From Mycolicibacterium fallax (lineage in GTDB: Bacteria; Actinomycetota; Actinomycetes; Mycobacteriales; Mycobacteriaceae), in contig NZ_AP022603.1 in assembly GCF_010726955.1 (NCBI RefSeq), positions 2,790,001 through 2,854,000 on the forward strand: a stretch of DNA of 64,000 nucleotides, written 5' to 3'. The position numbers and the translations under genes are program-made. A model generated the notes under the pieces. That model did not search any database. It had not been told where the DNA came from and saw only the letters and a program-made list of their open reading frames with translations. Shown here in pieces: positions 51,988-63,874 of this stretch (position 1 is the first letter of the stretch; every line of letters starts with the position of its first letter).

Positions 51988-52980
51988 ATGAGCTCCGCCA
52001 CATCGTCCGGCTCGGACACCGTTCACGACGTCATCGTCATCGGCTCCGGCCCCGCCGGTTACACCGCAGCGATCTACACCGCCCGCGCGGAGCTGAACCC
52101 GATGGTGTTCGAGGGCACCTCGTTCGGCGGCGCGCTGATGACCACCACCGAGGTGGAGAACTTCCCCGGCTTCCGCAACGGCATCATGGGCCCCGACCTG
52201 ATGGACGAGATGCGCGAGCAGGCACTGCGCTTCGGCGCCGATCTGCAGATGGAGGACATCGAGGCGGTGTCCCTGGAGGGGCCGATCAAGACGGTCACCA
52301 CCGGCTCCGGCGACACCTTCTCCGCGCGCGCGATCATCCTGGCGATGGGCGCGGCTGCCCGATACCTCGGCGTCCCCGGCGAGCAGGAACTGCTCGGCCG
52401 CGGCGTGAGCGCCTGCGCGACCTGCGACGGCTTCTTCTTCAAGGACCAGGACATCGCGGTGATCGGCGGCGGTGATTCGGCGATGGAGGAGGCCACCTTC
52501 CTCACCCGCTTCGCCCGCAGCGTCACCCTGGTGCACCGGCGCGAGGAATTCCGCGCCTCCCGGATCATGCTCGACCGGGCCCGCGCCAACGAGAAGATCA
52601 CCTTCCTGACTAACACCACCGTGCTGGGCGTCGAGGGCACCGACACGGTGACCGGGCTGCGCGTGCACAACACCGTCACCGGCGAGGACTCCACCCTGCC
52701 GGTCACCGGCGTCTTCGTGGCGATCGGCCACGATCCGCGCTCGGAGCTGGTTGCCGGCGTACTGGACCGCGACGACGACGGCTACGTGCTGACCCGCGAA
52801 GGCAGCACCGAGACCTCGCTGCCGGGCGTGTTCGCCGCCGGCGACCTCGTCGACCGCAGCTACCGGCAGGCGATCACCGCCGCCGGCAGCGGCTGCGCGG
52901 CCGCGATCGACGCCGAGCGCTGGCTGGCCGACGCCGCCGAATCCTCCCCCAACACCGACCTGATGGGAGCCACCCAGTGA
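51988..52980 (+). CDS. trxB: Thioredoxin reductase
   Basis: A 330-residue FAD/NADPH enzyme that reduces thioredoxin. The FAD motif [12 protein letters not shown], the redox-active C-A-T-C-D, the NADPH motif [10 protein letters not shown] and the C-terminal FAAGDLVD are all intact. AGAAAGG precedes the ATG. It overlaps trxC by 4 bp (GTGA), so the redox pair is made together. Confidence 0.97.
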   Translation: MSSATSSGSDTVHDVIVIGSGPAGYTAAIYTARAELNPMVFEGTSFGGALMTTTEVENFPGFRNGIMGPDLMDEMREQALRFGADLQMEDIEAVSLEGPIKTVTTGSGDTFSARAIILAMGAAARYLGVPGEQELLGRGVSACATCDGFFFKDQDIAVIGGGDSAMEEATFLTRFARSVTLVHRREEFRASRIMLDRARANEKITFLTNTTVLGVEGTDTVTGLRVHNTVTGEDSTLPVTGVFVAIGHDPRSELVAGVLDRDDDGYVLTREGSTETSLPGVFAAGDLVDRSYRQAITAAGSGCAAAIDAERWLADAAESSPNTDLMGATQ

Positions 52981-53300
52981 GTGCCACCGTGACCGTGACC
53001 GACGCCTCGTTCGCCGACGACGTGCTGGCCAGCAGCAGCCCGGTCCTCGTCGACTTCTGGGCCAGCTGGTGCGGCCCGTGCAAGATGATCGCCCCGGTGC
53101 TCGAGGAGCTCGCCGCCGAGAAGGCCGGTGAACTGACCGTCGCCAAGCTCGACGTGGACGCCAATCCGAGCACCGCGGAGGCCTTCCAGGTGGTGTCGAT
53201 CCCCACCCTGCTGCTGTTTCGTGACGGCAAGCCGGTGCGGCGCATCGTCGGCGCCAAGGGCAAGGCCGCGCTGCTGCGCGAACTCGCCGACGAATTGTGA
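52977..53300 (+). CDS. trxC: Thioredoxin
   Basis: A 107-residue thioredoxin with the active site W-C-G-P-C and the cis-proline loop [10 protein letters not shown]. It reduces protein disulfides with electrons from TrxB. The GTG start overlaps the trxB stop. A hairpin terminator begins 6 bp after the stop. Confidence 0.97.
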   Translation: MSATVTVTDASFADDVLASSSPVLVDFWASWCGPCKMIAPVLEELAAEKAGELTVAKLDVDANPSTAEAFQVVSIPTLLLFRDGKPVRRIVGAKGKAALLRELADEL

Positions 53301-53306
53301 GGCGCT

Positions 53307-53340
53307 CGGCGCCCCGTGGTGAACACACCCCGGGGCGCCG
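53307..53340 (+). terminator. Terminator hairpin after trxC
   Basis: CGGCGCCCCG (53307-53316) pairs with CGGGGCGCCG (53331-53340) around a 14-nt loop, followed by CGGTTTCCTTAATT. It begins 6 bp after the trxC stop. Confidence 0.75.
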
Positions 53341-53386
53341 CGGTTTCCTTAATTCCGGCGCGGAGTGCGACAATTGTGCCCAGCCA

Positions 53387-53404
53387 GCCTCCCGCACGGG
53401 AGGC
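53387..53404 (+). promoter_or_regulatory. 18-bp inverted repeat in the cwlM leader
   Basis: GCCTCCCG-CA-CGGGAGGC is a perfect inverted repeat ending 39 bp before the cwlM ATG. ACAATTGT, an 8-bp palindrome, lies just upstream (53370-53377). These may be operators or an RNA hairpin in the leader. Confidence 0.4.
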
Positions 53405-53443
53405 AACGCCGGCCGCTGACCGTACGTGACCGAAGGGCGTGAG

Positions 53444-54667
53444 ATGCCAGACCAGCCTCGCGGAGATGCCGAACAGCTGGTGCGGGTGGGTACCCGCGGG
53501 GTGGCCGTACTGCGGATCCGTGAGGCGCTCATCGGCCTGGGCCTGATGAACAACCCCGAGGTGCAGCCGGTCACCGGTCAGCACCTCGCGCTGGACATCT
53601 TCGACGCCGAGCTTGACCACGCGGTCCGTGATTTCCAGCAGCGCCGCGGTCTGCTCGTCGACGGGATCGTCGGCCCGGCCACCTTCCGCGCGCTGAAGGA
53701 AGCCTCCTACCGTCTCGGAGCCCGGATCCTGGCGCATCAGTTCGGCAGCCCGATGTACGGCGACGACGTCGGCACCCTGCAGAGCCGACTGCAGGATCTC
53801 GGTTTCTATTCCGGCGTGCTGGACGGCTATTTCGGTCTGCAGACCCACAATTCGCTGATGTCGTATCAGCGCGAGTACGGCCTGTCACCGGACGGCGTCT
53901 GCGGTCCAGAAACCCTGCGCTCGCTGTATTTCCTGGCGTCGCGGGTGTCCGGCGGCTCGCTGCACGGCATTCACTCCGAGGAGATGGTCCGGCGCTCCGG
54001 CCCGCAGCTCTCCGGCAAGCGGATCATCATCGATCCGGGCCGCGGCGGTAGCGATCACGGCCTCATCTCCCAAGGCCCGGCCGGTCCGATCAGCGAGGCG
54101 GACCTGCTGTGGGATCTGGCCAGCCGGCTGGAGGGCCGGATGACGGCGATCGGGATGGACACCTTCCTGTCCCGCCCGAGCAACCGCTGTCCGGCCGATC
54201 CGCAGCGCGCCGCCTTCGCCAACGACATCGGCGCGGACCTGATGATCAGCCTGCGCTGCGAGACCCAGGCCAGCCCGGCGCCCAACGGTGTGGCGTCGTT
54301 TTACTTCGGCAACTCGCGAGGCTCGGTGTCCACGATCGGGCAGAATCTCGCCGACTTCATCCAGCGGGAAGTGGTGGCGCGTACCGGTTTACGCGATTGC
54401 CGCAGTCACGGCCGGACCTGGGATCTGCTCCGGCTGACCCGAATGCCCACCGTCCAGGTCGACATCGGCTACATCACCAATCCCCGGGACCGGTCGCTGC
54501 TGGTCACCCCGCAGACCCGCGACGCGATCGCGGAGGGCATCCTGGCGGCGGTCAAGCGGTTGTACCTGCTCGGCAAAAACGACCGGCCCACCGGAACCTT
54601 CACCTTTGCCGAACTGCTGGCCCACGAGATGTCGGTGGACCAGGCCGGCCGGATCAGCGGATCCTGA
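53444..54667 (+). CDS. cwlM: CwlM, peptidoglycan-synthesis regulator
   Basis: A 407-residue protein with two N-terminal peptidoglycan-binding-like repeats (about 15-75 and 95-155; AVRDFQQRRGLLVDGIVGPAT and SLMSYQREYGLSPDGVCGPET). A C-terminal N-acetylmuramoyl-L-alanine amidase-3 fold follows (IIIDPGRGG onward). There is no signal peptide. In mycobacteria CwlM is a PknB substrate that activates MurA and binds FhaA. Its C-terminal threonines are conserved here as T383, T385 and T387 (PTGTFTF). The ATG at 53444 was preferred over the GTG at 53426 because AAGGG precedes it. Confidence 0.93.
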   Translation: MPDQPRGDAEQLVRVGTRGVAVLRIREALIGLGLMNNPEVQPVTGQHLALDIFDAELDHAVRDFQQRRGLLVDGIVGPATFRALKEASYRLGARILAHQFGSPMYGDDVGTLQSRLQDLGFYSGVLDGYFGLQTHNSLMSYQREYGLSPDGVCGPETLRSLYFLASRVSGGSLHGIHSEEMVRRSGPQLSGKRIIIDPGRGGSDHGLISQGPAGPISEADLLWDLASRLEGRMTAIGMDTFLSRPSNRCPADPQRAAFANDIGADLMISLRCETQASPAPNGVASFYFGNSRGSVSTIGQNLADFIQREVVARTGLRDCRSHGRTWDLLRLTRMPTVQVDIGYITNPRDRSLLVTPQTRDAIAEGILAAVKRLYLLGKNDRPTGTFTFAELLAHEMSVDQAGRISGS

Positions 54668-54698
54668 AGGCCGTTTCGCAGTTGAGCTGACGTGCGAG

Positions 54699-55448
54699 TC
54701 AGCTGACCTGCGAGTCTTCCCGCGCGCCAACGCCTTCCACCAATCCCGCGCCGACCGTCTCGAGACGGTCACGCTCCAGCAACATTTCGAGCGCGGCCTC
54801 GACCTCGGCCTTCCAGCCCAGCCCCTTGTCGAGCTCCAACCGCAGCCGGGGGAAGTACTGGTGCGGGGAAACCACCTCGAACCCGACGTCTTGCAGGAAC
54901 TCAGCCTCGATCATGCACCGGTCGAATCGGCAGTCCCCCAACGACTTCACCGCGTCGGCCGACTCGCCGGACAGCCCGGCGACGCCGAGTTCCGTTGCGG
55001 CGGCGGTGCGCCCAAACGCCTCCAGTGCGCGTACGCCGCGCCGCATCAGCCCGGTCACCACGGCCGACACCAGATCCTCGGCCAGTCCGTCACGCTGACC
55101 GGGTTCCACGCCGAACGAAGTCAGCAGCACCGCGTCGGCGCTCACCGGTCCGGTCGAAAAACGCTGCGCGCGGGGTACCGCGTGCGGCGGGGAGTAGAGC
55201 GCGAACCCACTGCAGGCCGGTGACTCGATCCGGCCCGGTTGCCCGGCGGCGGGCACGGCGACCTGGCCGCAGGATCCCCACTCCAGCATCACCATCGAGA
55301 GCCAGGCTTCCTTCTCGAACTCCGGATCGCTCAACCGATCCTCGGCGCCGAGGGTGTCCGGATCGACCTCCCAGAACACGCACCGCCGGGCATGCTTGGG
55401 GAGTCGCTCGAACGCCTCGAGTGCCAGGGGCACAATGCGAGCCGACAC
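54699..55448 (-). CDS. GNAT-like protein, Rv3916c homologue
   Basis: A protein of about 249 residues conserved beside parB-parA. The first half (ARIVPLALEAFERLPKHARRCVFWEVDP) and the middle (SSG-free but GNAT-like VSAVVTGLMRRGVRALEAFG) suggest an acetyltransferase-type fold. No catalytic residue can be assigned. The GTG at 55448 gives the family start VSARIVPL; an ATG at 55469 is also possible. It is convergent with cwlM, 31 bp apart. Confidence 0.72.
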   Translation of the reverse strand: MSARIVPLALEAFERLPKHARRCVFWEVDPDTLGAEDRLSDPEFEKEAWLSMVMLEWGSCGQVAVPAAGQPGRIESPACSGFALYSPPHAVPRAQRFSTGPVSADAVLLTSFGVEPGQRDGLAEDLVSAVVTGLMRRGVRALEAFGRTAAATELGVAGLSGESADAVKSLGDCRFDRCMIEAEFLQDVGFEVVSPHQYFPRLRLELDKGLGWKAEVEAALEMLLERDRLETVGAGLVEGVGAREDSQVS

Positions 55449-55563
55449 TTGGAATCCGGGCCTTTCCATCACGTTCTCGGGCGACGGCGCGACCGCGCCC
55501 GCGCACGACAACTCCTCCAGGATAGGAGAGCGCACCGGGGTCCTGCCAGCGGAACGGCGCCCC

Positions 55564-55588
55564 GAATCGGTGAGATGTGTCCCGATTC
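55564..55588 (-). terminator. Hairpin downstream of parB
   Basis: GAATCGG (55564-55570) pairs with CCGATTC (55582-55588) around an 11-nt loop, 89 bp after the parB stop. There is no clear U-tract. It could end the rsmG-parA-parB transcript. Confidence 0.35.
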
Positions 55589-55676
55589 AGGGGCCGTCAC
55601 AGTGACGTAACCGCCCCGGGTGACCGGATCGGGGTTCGCACGGCGTAAAAATGCCGAAATCGCCCCCCGCATCCGG

Positions 55677-56707
55677 TCATTGGCCGGCTTGATCCATCAA
55701 CTCGACGATCCGCTGGAGGTCGTCGACCGAGCCGAACTCGACGACGATCTTGCCCTTGCGCTTGCCCAGGCTGACCGTCACCCGGGTGTCGAACGCACCC
55801 GACAGCCGCTCGGCGACGTCCTGCAGGCCGGGCATGTGAATCGGGTTGCGGCGCTTGGGCGTCGGCGCGGCCGGACCGGACTGATTCGCCACGGTCACCG
55901 CCTCCTCGGTCGCCCGCACCGAGAGCCCCTCGGCGACGATCCGCGCGGCCAGTTCCTCCTGCGCCTCTGGGCCGGCCTCCAGGGCGAGCAGCGCGCGGGC
56001 GTGGCCCGCGGACAGCACACCCGCGGCCACCCGGCGCTGCACCGGGATGGGCAGCCGAAGCAACCGGATCATGTTGGTGATCAGCGGCCGGGACCGTCCG
56101 ATTCGGGTGGCGAGTTCCTCGTGGGTGACCCCGAACTCGTCCAGCAGCTGCTGGTAGGCCGCCGCCTCTTCCAGCGGATTGAGCTGTACCCGGTGAATGT
56201 TCTCCAGCAGGGCGTCGCGCAGCATGTTGTCATCGGCGGTTTCCCGCACGATGGCGGGGATGATGGTCAGCTCGGCGACCTGCGAGGCCCGCCACCGCCG
56301 CTCCCCCATCACGATCTCGTAGCGCACCGGGTCGGCGCCGTCGATCGGCGCCGGGCGCTCGGCCTCCGGAATCTCCCGGACCACGATGGGCTGCATCAGC
56401 CCGAACTCGCGAATCGAGTGCACCAGCTCGGCGAGCGCCTCGTCGTCGAAGACCTGGCGGGGCTGGCGCGGGTTCGGCCGAATCTCCGCCGGTCCGAGCT
56501 CGCGGTACACCGCCCCGACCAGCTCCTCGGCCGGGACGGTCTGCGCGGCGCGCGCGGCCTCGGCCGCCGGCCCGCCAATCACCACGTCGGCGGCGGCCGC
56601 GCCCAACCGGGGCCCGGTGGTCGCGGCATCCCCCGGATCGGCCGGCCCGGTCGGAATCAGCGAGGCCAGGCCTCGGCCCAGGCCACCCTTGCGGCGTGAC
56701 GGACTGC

Positions 56708-56711
<4 letters not shown>
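55677..56711 (-). CDS. parB: Chromosome-partitioning protein ParB
   Basis: A 344-residue ParB. The N-terminal CTP-binding domain carries [34 protein letters not shown] and a following [14 protein letters not shown]. The helix-turn-helix that reads parS is [19 protein letters not shown]-terminal dimer domain ends the protein. It loads on parS and spreads as a clamp to organise the origin. It overlaps parA by 4 bp. Confidence 0.96.
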
Positions 56712-58371
<1,660 letters not shown>

Positions 58372-58392
58372 CTACAGCTATGTAATTCTGCG

Positions 58393-58974
58393 TCAGTCGA
58401 CGAGGATGACGACCCGTCGTGCCGGCTCAACGCCCTCGCTCTCGCTGTGCACCCCGTCAACGACGGCGACCGCGTCGTGAACGATCTTCCGCTCGAACGG
58501 CGTCATCGGAGCGAGCCGCTCACGCTCGCCGGTTTCCAGCACCCGACGCGCCAGCTTATCGCCCAGCGCCGCCAGCTCCTCACGCCGACGACGGCGCCAC
58601 CCGGCGATGTCGAGCATCAGCCGACTGCGCTCACCGGTCTTCTGATGCACCGCCAGCCGGGTGAGCTCCTGCAGGGCGTCGAGCACCTCACCCTTGCGGC
58701 CCACCAGCTTGCCCAAGTCCTCGCCGCCGTCGATGCTGACGACGGCGCGGCTGCCCTCGACGTCCAGATCGATGTCGCCGTCGAAGTCCAGCAGGTCCAG
58801 CAGCTCCTCCAGGTAGTCCCCGGCGATCTCACCCTCGGCGACCAGACGATCCTCGGGATCGCTCCCGGAATCCTCGGCCGTCTCCGCGGCGTCGTCCACC
58901 CCGCCGTCTTCCATCCCGGCGTCTTCCGCCGCGGATTCCTCGATCTCGAGTTCGCTCTGCTCGGTATCCATCAC
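58393..58974 (-). CDS. jag: Jag/KhpB RNA-binding protein
   Basis: A 193-residue protein. An acidic N-terminal region of about 75 residues (Glu/Asp-rich) precedes a KH domain (about 85-135, DLGKLVGRKGEVLDALQELTRL) and an R3H domain (about 140-190, RRREELAALGDKLARRV). It binds RNA and is usually encoded after yidC. It lies 32 bp after yidC on the same strand. Confidence 0.93.
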   Translation of the reverse strand: MMDTEQSELEIEESAAEDAGMEDGGVDDAAETAEDSGSDPEDRLVAEGEIAGDYLEELLDLLDFDGDIDLDVEGSRAVVSIDGGEDLGKLVGRKGEVLDALQELTRLAVHQKTGERSRLMLDIAGWRRRRREELAALGDKLARRVLETGERERLAPMTPFERKIVHDAVAVVDGVHSESEGVEPARRVVILVD

Positions 58975-59006
58975 GATCAGCTCCTCATCTTCCGATACAT
59001 CTGTGG

Positions 59007-61079
59007 TCAGCCCCTCTTCTTGGTGCCCTTGGCGGGCCCGCCGCGGCGGCCTCCGGCCCGTTTTCCACCCCGCTGGCCCTGCGGGCCGCGGGCGTTCGCA
59101 GCACCCTTACCCGCAGCACCTTTGCCCGCGGTGCCCTTTCCGGCACTGCTCGGTTCGGTCGCGGCGGCAGCCTCGATCGCAGCGACCGGCTCCGGCGCGG
59201 CCTCCAGCGCCGGGACGTCGTCCTCGGCGAACAGGTTCGTCGACGCCTCGGCGGACGCCCGGATCCCGGCGTCGCGAACCTGCGCGGACACCTCCTCGGT
59301 GCTGTCGCCGAGGTACAGGTTGGCGACCTGCTGCAGCGCGGCCTCGTACAGCCGGCGCAGCGTCTTGGCGGCCTCGCTGTCCTCACCGAGTTCGCGGGCC
59401 GCCTCGGCGGCCAGCTCACGCAGCTTCGACACCCCGCGGCCGGCCTCCTCGGCCCGCTGACGGCTGGCGGCGCGGTCACGCATCCGGCCCTTGCCCCGGC
59501 CGGCCGCCGCGATCATCAGCAACCGGGCATGTACCAGCGCACCGCCCGGCCGGTATCCACCGGGCAGCACAATGCCGCCCGGGGCGTCCTCATCCGGCCA
59601 GCCGCCGACGGCGTCCCAGACCTCCAGCGCGCGGCGGGCCTGCGCGGCCGCCGCATCGTTGCGGCCCATCCGGTGCAGCGCGGCCGCGGCCTGCAGGTGG
59701 ATCCGGAACCGCAGATCCTGATCGAGATCGGCGTAGTTCCGATCCCACAGCGCCAACAGGGCCTCGTCGTCGGTGACCCGCTGGGAGACCTTTTCCCACT
59801 CCCCCAGTCGGTAGGCGGCGTCGATCTCCACCGCGCGCATCTCGACGAAGCCGGCCAGATCTTCCCGGCCCGGGTCCTGGTCGAGGACTTCCTTGATCAT
59901 CGGGGTGGCGCGCTCGGAGGCGTAGAGCCGGCGCTGATTGACCTCGACGCGGCCGGTGTCGGCCAGTTCCGGCCGCTCACAGAGCCAGTCGGCGACCTCC
60001 GCGGCCAACCCGCCGGGACGCTGATCGCCGCCGGCGGTGCGCAGGCGGTTCTTGTCCAGATAGGTGATGACCCGCTCCGCAGTATCCAGCCCCTGCTTCT
60101 TCTGGCCGCTGTCGTACTGACTGACCGCCTTGCGGAACTCCGCGAGCGGATCCATCTTCGCCGGCACAGTGATCGGCTTCTGCCCCGGCCGCGGCGCGTT
60201 GGCCTTGGTGGCGGCCTTCTTCCGCTCCAGCGCCTCGGCCTCTTCGTGCTCGATCTTGCCGAAGACGTAGTGCTGCTGGCCGAACGTCCAGATGTTGTTG
60301 GAGAACCAGTACAGAATGATGGCCAGCGGCAGGAACGGCCCGCCGACGACGACGCCGAGCGGGAACACGTACAGCGCGAGCTTGTTCATCATCGCGGTCT
60401 GCGGGTTCGCCGCCGCCTCCGGGCTCTGGCGCTCCACCGACGCTCGGCTGTTGAAGTAGGTCGCGATGCCCGCGGCGATCATGATCGGCACACCGACGGC
60501 GATCACCGCGCCGCGGCTGAAGACCTCGAAGGCCTCCAAGCCGGAGGTCTGGATCATCGTGCCGCCCAGCGGTGCGCCGAACAGATTCGCGCTGAGGAAG
60601 TTGCGGACATCCTCGGCGGAGAAGAAGTAGTTCGCCGTGTTGGCGTTGTCCTCGACGGTCAACTTGGTCAGACCAAAACCACCGACAGTCCGGTTGAAGG
60701 ACCGCAGCACGTGGAACAGACCGATGAACACCGGCACCTGCGCCAGCATCGGCAGACAGCCCAGCAGCGGGTTGAAGTTGTGTTCGCGCTGGAGCTTCTG
60801 CATCTCCTGCGCCATCTTCTGGCGGTCCTTGCCGTACTTCTTCTGCAGCGCCTTGATCTGCGGTTGCAGCTCCTGCATCTGCCGGGTCGTCCGGATCTGC
60901 TTGACGAACGGCTTGTAGAGCAGCGCGCGCAGGGTGAACACCAGGAACATCACCGACAATGCCCAGGCGAAGAAGTTCGTCGGCCCGAGCAGGAAGCCGA
61001 ACAACTTGTACCAGAGCCACATGATCCCCGACACCGGGTAATACACGTAGTCCAGGCTGAACCAGTTGAAATTAGACAT
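59007..61079 (-). CDS. yidC: Membrane insertase YidC with a long C-terminal extension
   Basis: A 690-residue protein, nearly twice the length of M. tuberculosis YidC (366). Residues 1-300 are the normal insertase: an N-terminal segment, the first membrane helix (about 36-54), the coiled cytoplasmic loop (60-100), and the segments near 104-125, 190-210 and 235-265. The usual end [23 protein letters not shown] is present. It then continues with about 340 residues of soluble, mostly helical sequence, partly TPR-like ([27 protein letters not shown]). The last 45 residues are a Gly/Lys/Arg-rich tail that could touch ribosomes. The ATG at 61079 matches the family start. Confidence 0.95.
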   Translation of the reverse strand: MSNFNWFSLDYVYYPVSGIMWLWYKLFGFLLGPTNFFAWALSVMFLVFTLRALLYKPFVKQIRTTRQMQELQPQIKALQKKYGKDRQKMAQEMQKLQREHNFNPLLGCLPMLAQVPVFIGLFHVLRSFNRTVGGFGLTKLTVEDNANTANYFFSAEDVRNFLSANLFGAPLGGTMIQTSGLEAFEVFSRGAVIAVGVPIMIAAGIATYFNSRASVERQSPEAAANPQTAMMNKLALYVFPLGVVVGGPFLPLAIILYWFSNNIWTFGQQHYVFGKIEHEEAEALERKKAATKANAPRPGQKPITVPAKMDPLAEFRKAVSQYDSGQKKQGLDTAERVITYLDKNRLRTAGGDQRPGGLAAEVADWLCERPELADTGRVEVNQRRLYASERATPMIKEVLDQDPGREDLAGFVEMRAVEIDAAYRLGEWEKVSQRVTDDEALLALWDRNYADLDQDLRFRIHLQAAAALHRMGRNDAAAAQARRALEVWDAVGGWPDEDAPGGIVLPGGYRPGGALVHARLLMIAAAGRGKGRMRDRAASRQRAEEAGRGVSKLRELAAEAARELGEDSEAAKTLRRLYEAALQQVANLYLGDSTEEVSAQVRDAGIRASAEASTNLFAEDDVPALEAAPEPVAAIEAAAATEPSSAGKGTAGKGAAGKGAANARGPQGQRGGKRAGGRRGGPAKGTKKRG

Positions 61080-61392
61080 GGAACTCGTTCCTGTCGTCGA
61101 GACCCCGACGACTCTCTGGGACCGCAACCGCGGGCTCAGGGATCGGATCCCATCCGCCGCGATGCCATGGACCGCACTTGGCCAGACGGATCGCCGTCAA
61201 CCAGGTGCCGCGAAACAATCCGTGCGCAACCAACGCCTCCACCGCGTAGCTGCTACAGGTCGGGGTGAACCGACAGGTCGGCAGCCGCATCGGAGAGATC
61301 ATGTGCCGATACAGTTCGATCAGATAGACCAGCACGCACACCGCCAGGCCCGGTCGGGCCGGCGCCGCATCCTCGTCCTGCCGATTCGTCAT
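61072..61392 (-). CDS. yidD: Membrane protein insertion efficiency factor YidD
   Basis: A 106-residue YidD. The family core is intact: [28 protein letters not shown], with the conserved cysteines, and [22 protein letters not shown]. It helps YidC insert proteins at the membrane. It overlaps rnpA by 4 bp upstream and yidC by 8 bp downstream. Confidence 0.95.
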   Translation of the reverse strand: MTNRQDEDAAPARPGLAVCVLVYLIELYRHMISPMRLPTCRFTPTCSSYAVEALVAHGLFRGTWLTAIRLAKCGPWHRGGWDPIPEPAVAVPESRRGLDDRNEFHV

Positions 61393-61745
61393 GTCCGAAT
61401 CCGGCGGCGAAGTCCGACGCGAAGCTGGCGTTCCAGATCCGCAGATGAGCTGTCCCGACTGCCCGGGAGTGCCCGGATCACCAGTCGATCGTCGGGCTCA
61501 AGTTCGGTCAGCAACCCGGCCATCACATGGCGGAGCCGGCGCGACACCCGGTGTCGAACGACCGCATTCCCGACGGACTTGCCGACGACGAGCCCCACGC
61601 GTGGACCCGGCGCGTCGTTCGCGTCGGAAGAAACCGCACCGCGATACAGATGCAGCACCACATCGGGTTGCCCGGCCCGAACACCGTTCTTGACGGTGTG
61701 GCCAAACTCGGTGGACCGCGTCATCCGGTGCTGAGCTGGGAGCAC
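61389..61745 (-). CDS. rnpA: Ribonuclease P protein component
   Basis: A 118-residue basic protein. The RNR signature region reads [21 protein letters not shown]. It assists the RNase P RNA in maturing tRNA 5' ends. The GTG at 61745 was chosen because the family starts [14 protein letters not shown]. It lies 23 bp after rpmH. Confidence 0.94.
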   Translation of the reverse strand: MLPAQHRMTRSTEFGHTVKNGVRAGQPDVVLHLYRGAVSSDANDAPGPRVGLVVGKSVGNAVVRHRVSRRLRHVMAGLLTELEPDDRLVIRALPGSRDSSSADLERQLRVGLRRRIRT

Positions 61746-61768
61746 AGTCCCCGCCTGCCCGGCTGCGA

Positions 61769-61912
61769 TCAGGCGGTCAGCGAGCGACGGCCCTTGCCGC
61801 GCCGAGCGGACACGATGGCGCGTCCGGCACGAGTGCGCATCCGCAGCCGGAATCCGTGCACCCGCGCACGACGCCGGTTGTTCGGCTGGAAGGTCCGCTT
61901 GCCCTTGGCCAC
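61769..61912 (-). CDS. rpmH: 50S ribosomal protein L34
   Basis: A 47-residue L34, read directly from the sequence: it begins [20 protein letters not shown] after a GTG start and ends [15 protein letters not shown] lies upstream of the start. It heads the rpmH-rnpA-yidD-yidC operon, divergent from dnaA, as is usual next to bacterial origins. Confidence 0.96.
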   Translation of the reverse strand: MAKGKRTFQPNNRRRARVHGFRLRMRTRAGRAIVSARRGKGRRSLTA

Positions 61913-62080
61913 GGCTGTGTCTCCTCGTCAACATTCTGGCGACCAGTCCCCCAGCGGCACATCACCGCTGAGCAACCAGGCCGCCGCTTTCCAAGCTTCG
62001 CGCGTCCCGCTCGCTAACCGGCGCGGTCCCCGAGAAGTCTCGGGTCGCAGCCGTATCGCCCATGGGCGGGCGACTGTTCG

Positions 62081-62109
62081 AGGGTACTTAGGCCTGTTCG
62101 CCCGGTCAA
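62081..62109 (-). promoter_or_regulatory. Promoter of rpmH operon
   Basis: On the minus strand TTGACC (62104-62109) and TACCCT (62081-62086) are spaced 17 bp apart, a good sigma-A-type promoter. It gives a leader of about 160 nt before rpmH. Confidence 0.6.
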
Positions 62110-62157
62110 ACCACGCCGCGACGACCTCGGGGAACACCGGCAATTGTTACCGATCGG

Positions 62158-62186
62158 TTGGCAGCCCGAGACAAACCTGTTAGCTT
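62158..62186 (+). promoter_or_regulatory. Promoter of dnaA
   Basis: TTGGCA (62158-62163) and TAGCTT (62181-62186) are 17 bp apart. Transcription would start near 62193 and read through the DnaA boxes into dnaA, leaving a leader of about 220 nt. Confidence 0.6.
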
Positions 62187-62321
62187 CTGCCAGATCGCTT
62201 TTCAACGAAGCGTCCACACAACTCCATGACGATGCCAGCCCACCGGCCGATATCCGTGTCACCGCAGGTCACAGCGTGTGTCGCATGAAATCGCCCGGCT
62301 CCTCCGATACCGGTGGCACAA

Positions 62322-62353
62322 CTGTCCACACCTGTGGATAACCTTGTGGACGA
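62322..62353. promoter_or_regulatory. DnaA boxes in the dnaA leader
   Basis: CTGTCCACA (62322-62330), TGTGGATAA (62333-62341, exact complement of TTATCCACA) and TGTGGACGA (62345-62353) lie within 32 bp, about 60-90 bp before the dnaA ATG. They suggest autoregulation by DnaA. Confidence 0.75.
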
Positions 62354-62413
62354 ATGTTCGTCTCGGACCGCGATCGGACCGGCCGAAACCACTTTGACCT
62401 AGGGGGATCACGT

Positions 62414-63874
62414 ATGACCGATGATCCCGCCATCTCATTCGCCGTCCTGTGGACCGACGTGGTCGCCGAACTCAACGGCGACGACGGCACCGCCCCGGTC
62501 CTGACCCCGCAACAGCGCGCCTGGCTCAAGCTCGTCCGACCGTTGAACTTCGTCGAGGGCTTCGCGCTGCTTTCGGTGCCGAGCGGATTCGTGCAGAACG
62601 AAATCGAACGGCACCTGCGCAGCCACATCGTCGACGCACTCAGCCGCCGGCTCGGACAGCCCGTGGAACTCGGTGTGCGAATCGCCCCGCCGGACGCCGA
62701 CGACGAGGATCCCGCGGCCTCCCCCGCCTCCGAGGACCTCGAGGAGGAGGTCCGCGACGACGACGAAGTCGACAACGCGCATGACAACTGGCCGAATCAT
62801 TTCGCGCCGGATCGCAGCCAGATCGGCTCCGACGCTTCGGAGGCCAACAGCCTCAACCGTCGCTACACCTTCGACACCTTCGTCATCGGCGCGTCCAACC
62901 GGTTCGCGCACGCCGCCGCGCTGGCCATTGCCGAGGCACCGGCTCGGGCCTACAACCCGTTGTTCATCTGGGGTGAATCCGGTCTCGGCAAGACCCACCT
63001 GCTGCACGCCGCCGGCAACTACGCCCAGCGGCTCTTCCCCGAGATGCGGGTCAAGTACGTCAGCACCGAAGAATTCACCAACGACTTCATCAACTCGCTG
63101 CGCGATGACCGCAAGGTGGCGTTCAAGCGCAGCTACCGCGACATCGACATCCTGCTGATCGACGACATCCAGTTCATCGAGGGCAAGGAAGGTATCCAGG
63201 AAGAGTTCTTCCACACCTTCAACACCCTGCACAACGCCAACAAGCAGATCGTCATCTCCTCGGACCGTCCGCCCAAGAAGCTGGCCACCCTGGAGGACCG
63301 GCTGCGGACCCGCTTCGAATGGGGTCTGATCACCGACGTTCAGCCGCCCGACATCGAAACCCGCATAGCCATCCTGCGGAAGAAGGCGCAGATGGAGCGC
63401 CTGGACGTGCCCGACGACGTGCTCGAACTCATCGCCACCAGCATCGAGCGCAATATCCGTGAGCTCGAGGGCGCGTTGATCCGGGTGACCGCGTTCGCCT
63501 CGCTGAACCGCACCCAGATCGACACCGCGCTGGCCGAGATCGTGTTGCGCGACCTGATCGCCGACGCCGGCACCATCCAGATCAGCATCGCCACGATCAT
63601 GGCGGCCACCGCGGAGTACTTCGACACCACCGTGGAGGAACTGCGCGGACCGGGTAAGACCCGCTCGCTAGCCCAGTCCCGGCAGATCGCGATGTACCTG
63701 TGCCGTGAGCTCACCGACCTGTCGCTGCCGAAGATCGGCCAGGCATTCGGCCGCGACCACACCACGGTGATGTACGCGCAGAAGAAGATCCTCAAGGAGA
63801 TGGCGGTTCGCCAGGAGATCTTCGATCACGTCAAGGAACTCACCACCCGGATCCGGCAGCGTTCCAAGCACTGA
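62414..63874 (+). CDS. dnaA: Chromosomal replication initiator DnaA
   Basis: A 486-residue initiator. Domain I is at the N-terminus. An acidic linker (about 95-130) follows. The AAA+ ATPase has Walker [10 protein letters not shown] and the Walker B-type DDIQFIEGK. Domain IV has the DNA-binding signature [10 protein letters not shown]. The ATG at 62414 follows AGGGGGA and gives the family start. It opens oriC, which normally lies just downstream, beyond this window. Confidence 0.97.
   Translation: MTDDPAISFAVLWTDVVAELNGDDGTAPVLTPQQRAWLKLVRPLNFVEGFALLSVPSGFVQNEIERHLRSHIVDALSRRLGQPVELGVRIAPPDADDEDPAASPASEDLEEEVRDDDEVDNAHDNWPNHFAPDRSQIGSDASEANSLNRRYTFDTFVIGASNRFAHAAALAIAEAPARAYNPLFIWGESGLGKTHLLHAAGNYAQRLFPEMRVKYVSTEEFTNDFINSLRDDRKVAFKRSYRDIDILLIDDIQFIEGKEGIQEEFFHTFNTLHNANKQIVISSDRPPKKLATLEDRLRTRFEWGLITDVQPPDIETRIAILRKKAQMERLDVPDDVLELIATSIERNIRELEGALIRVTAFASLNRTQIDTALAEIVLRDLIADAGTIQISIATIMAATAEYFDTTVEELRGPGKTRSLAQSRQIAMYLCRELTDLSLPKIGQAFGRDHTTVMYAQKKILKEMAVRQEIFDHVKELTTRIRQRSKH

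Larger units (their letters stand above)
61913..62413. other. Divergent rpmH-dnaA regulatory region
   Basis: About 500 bp without genes. It holds a promoter for rpmH on the minus strand, one for dnaA on the plus strand, and three DnaA-box-like nonamers close to the dnaA start. No other feature was recognised. Confidence 0.8.
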
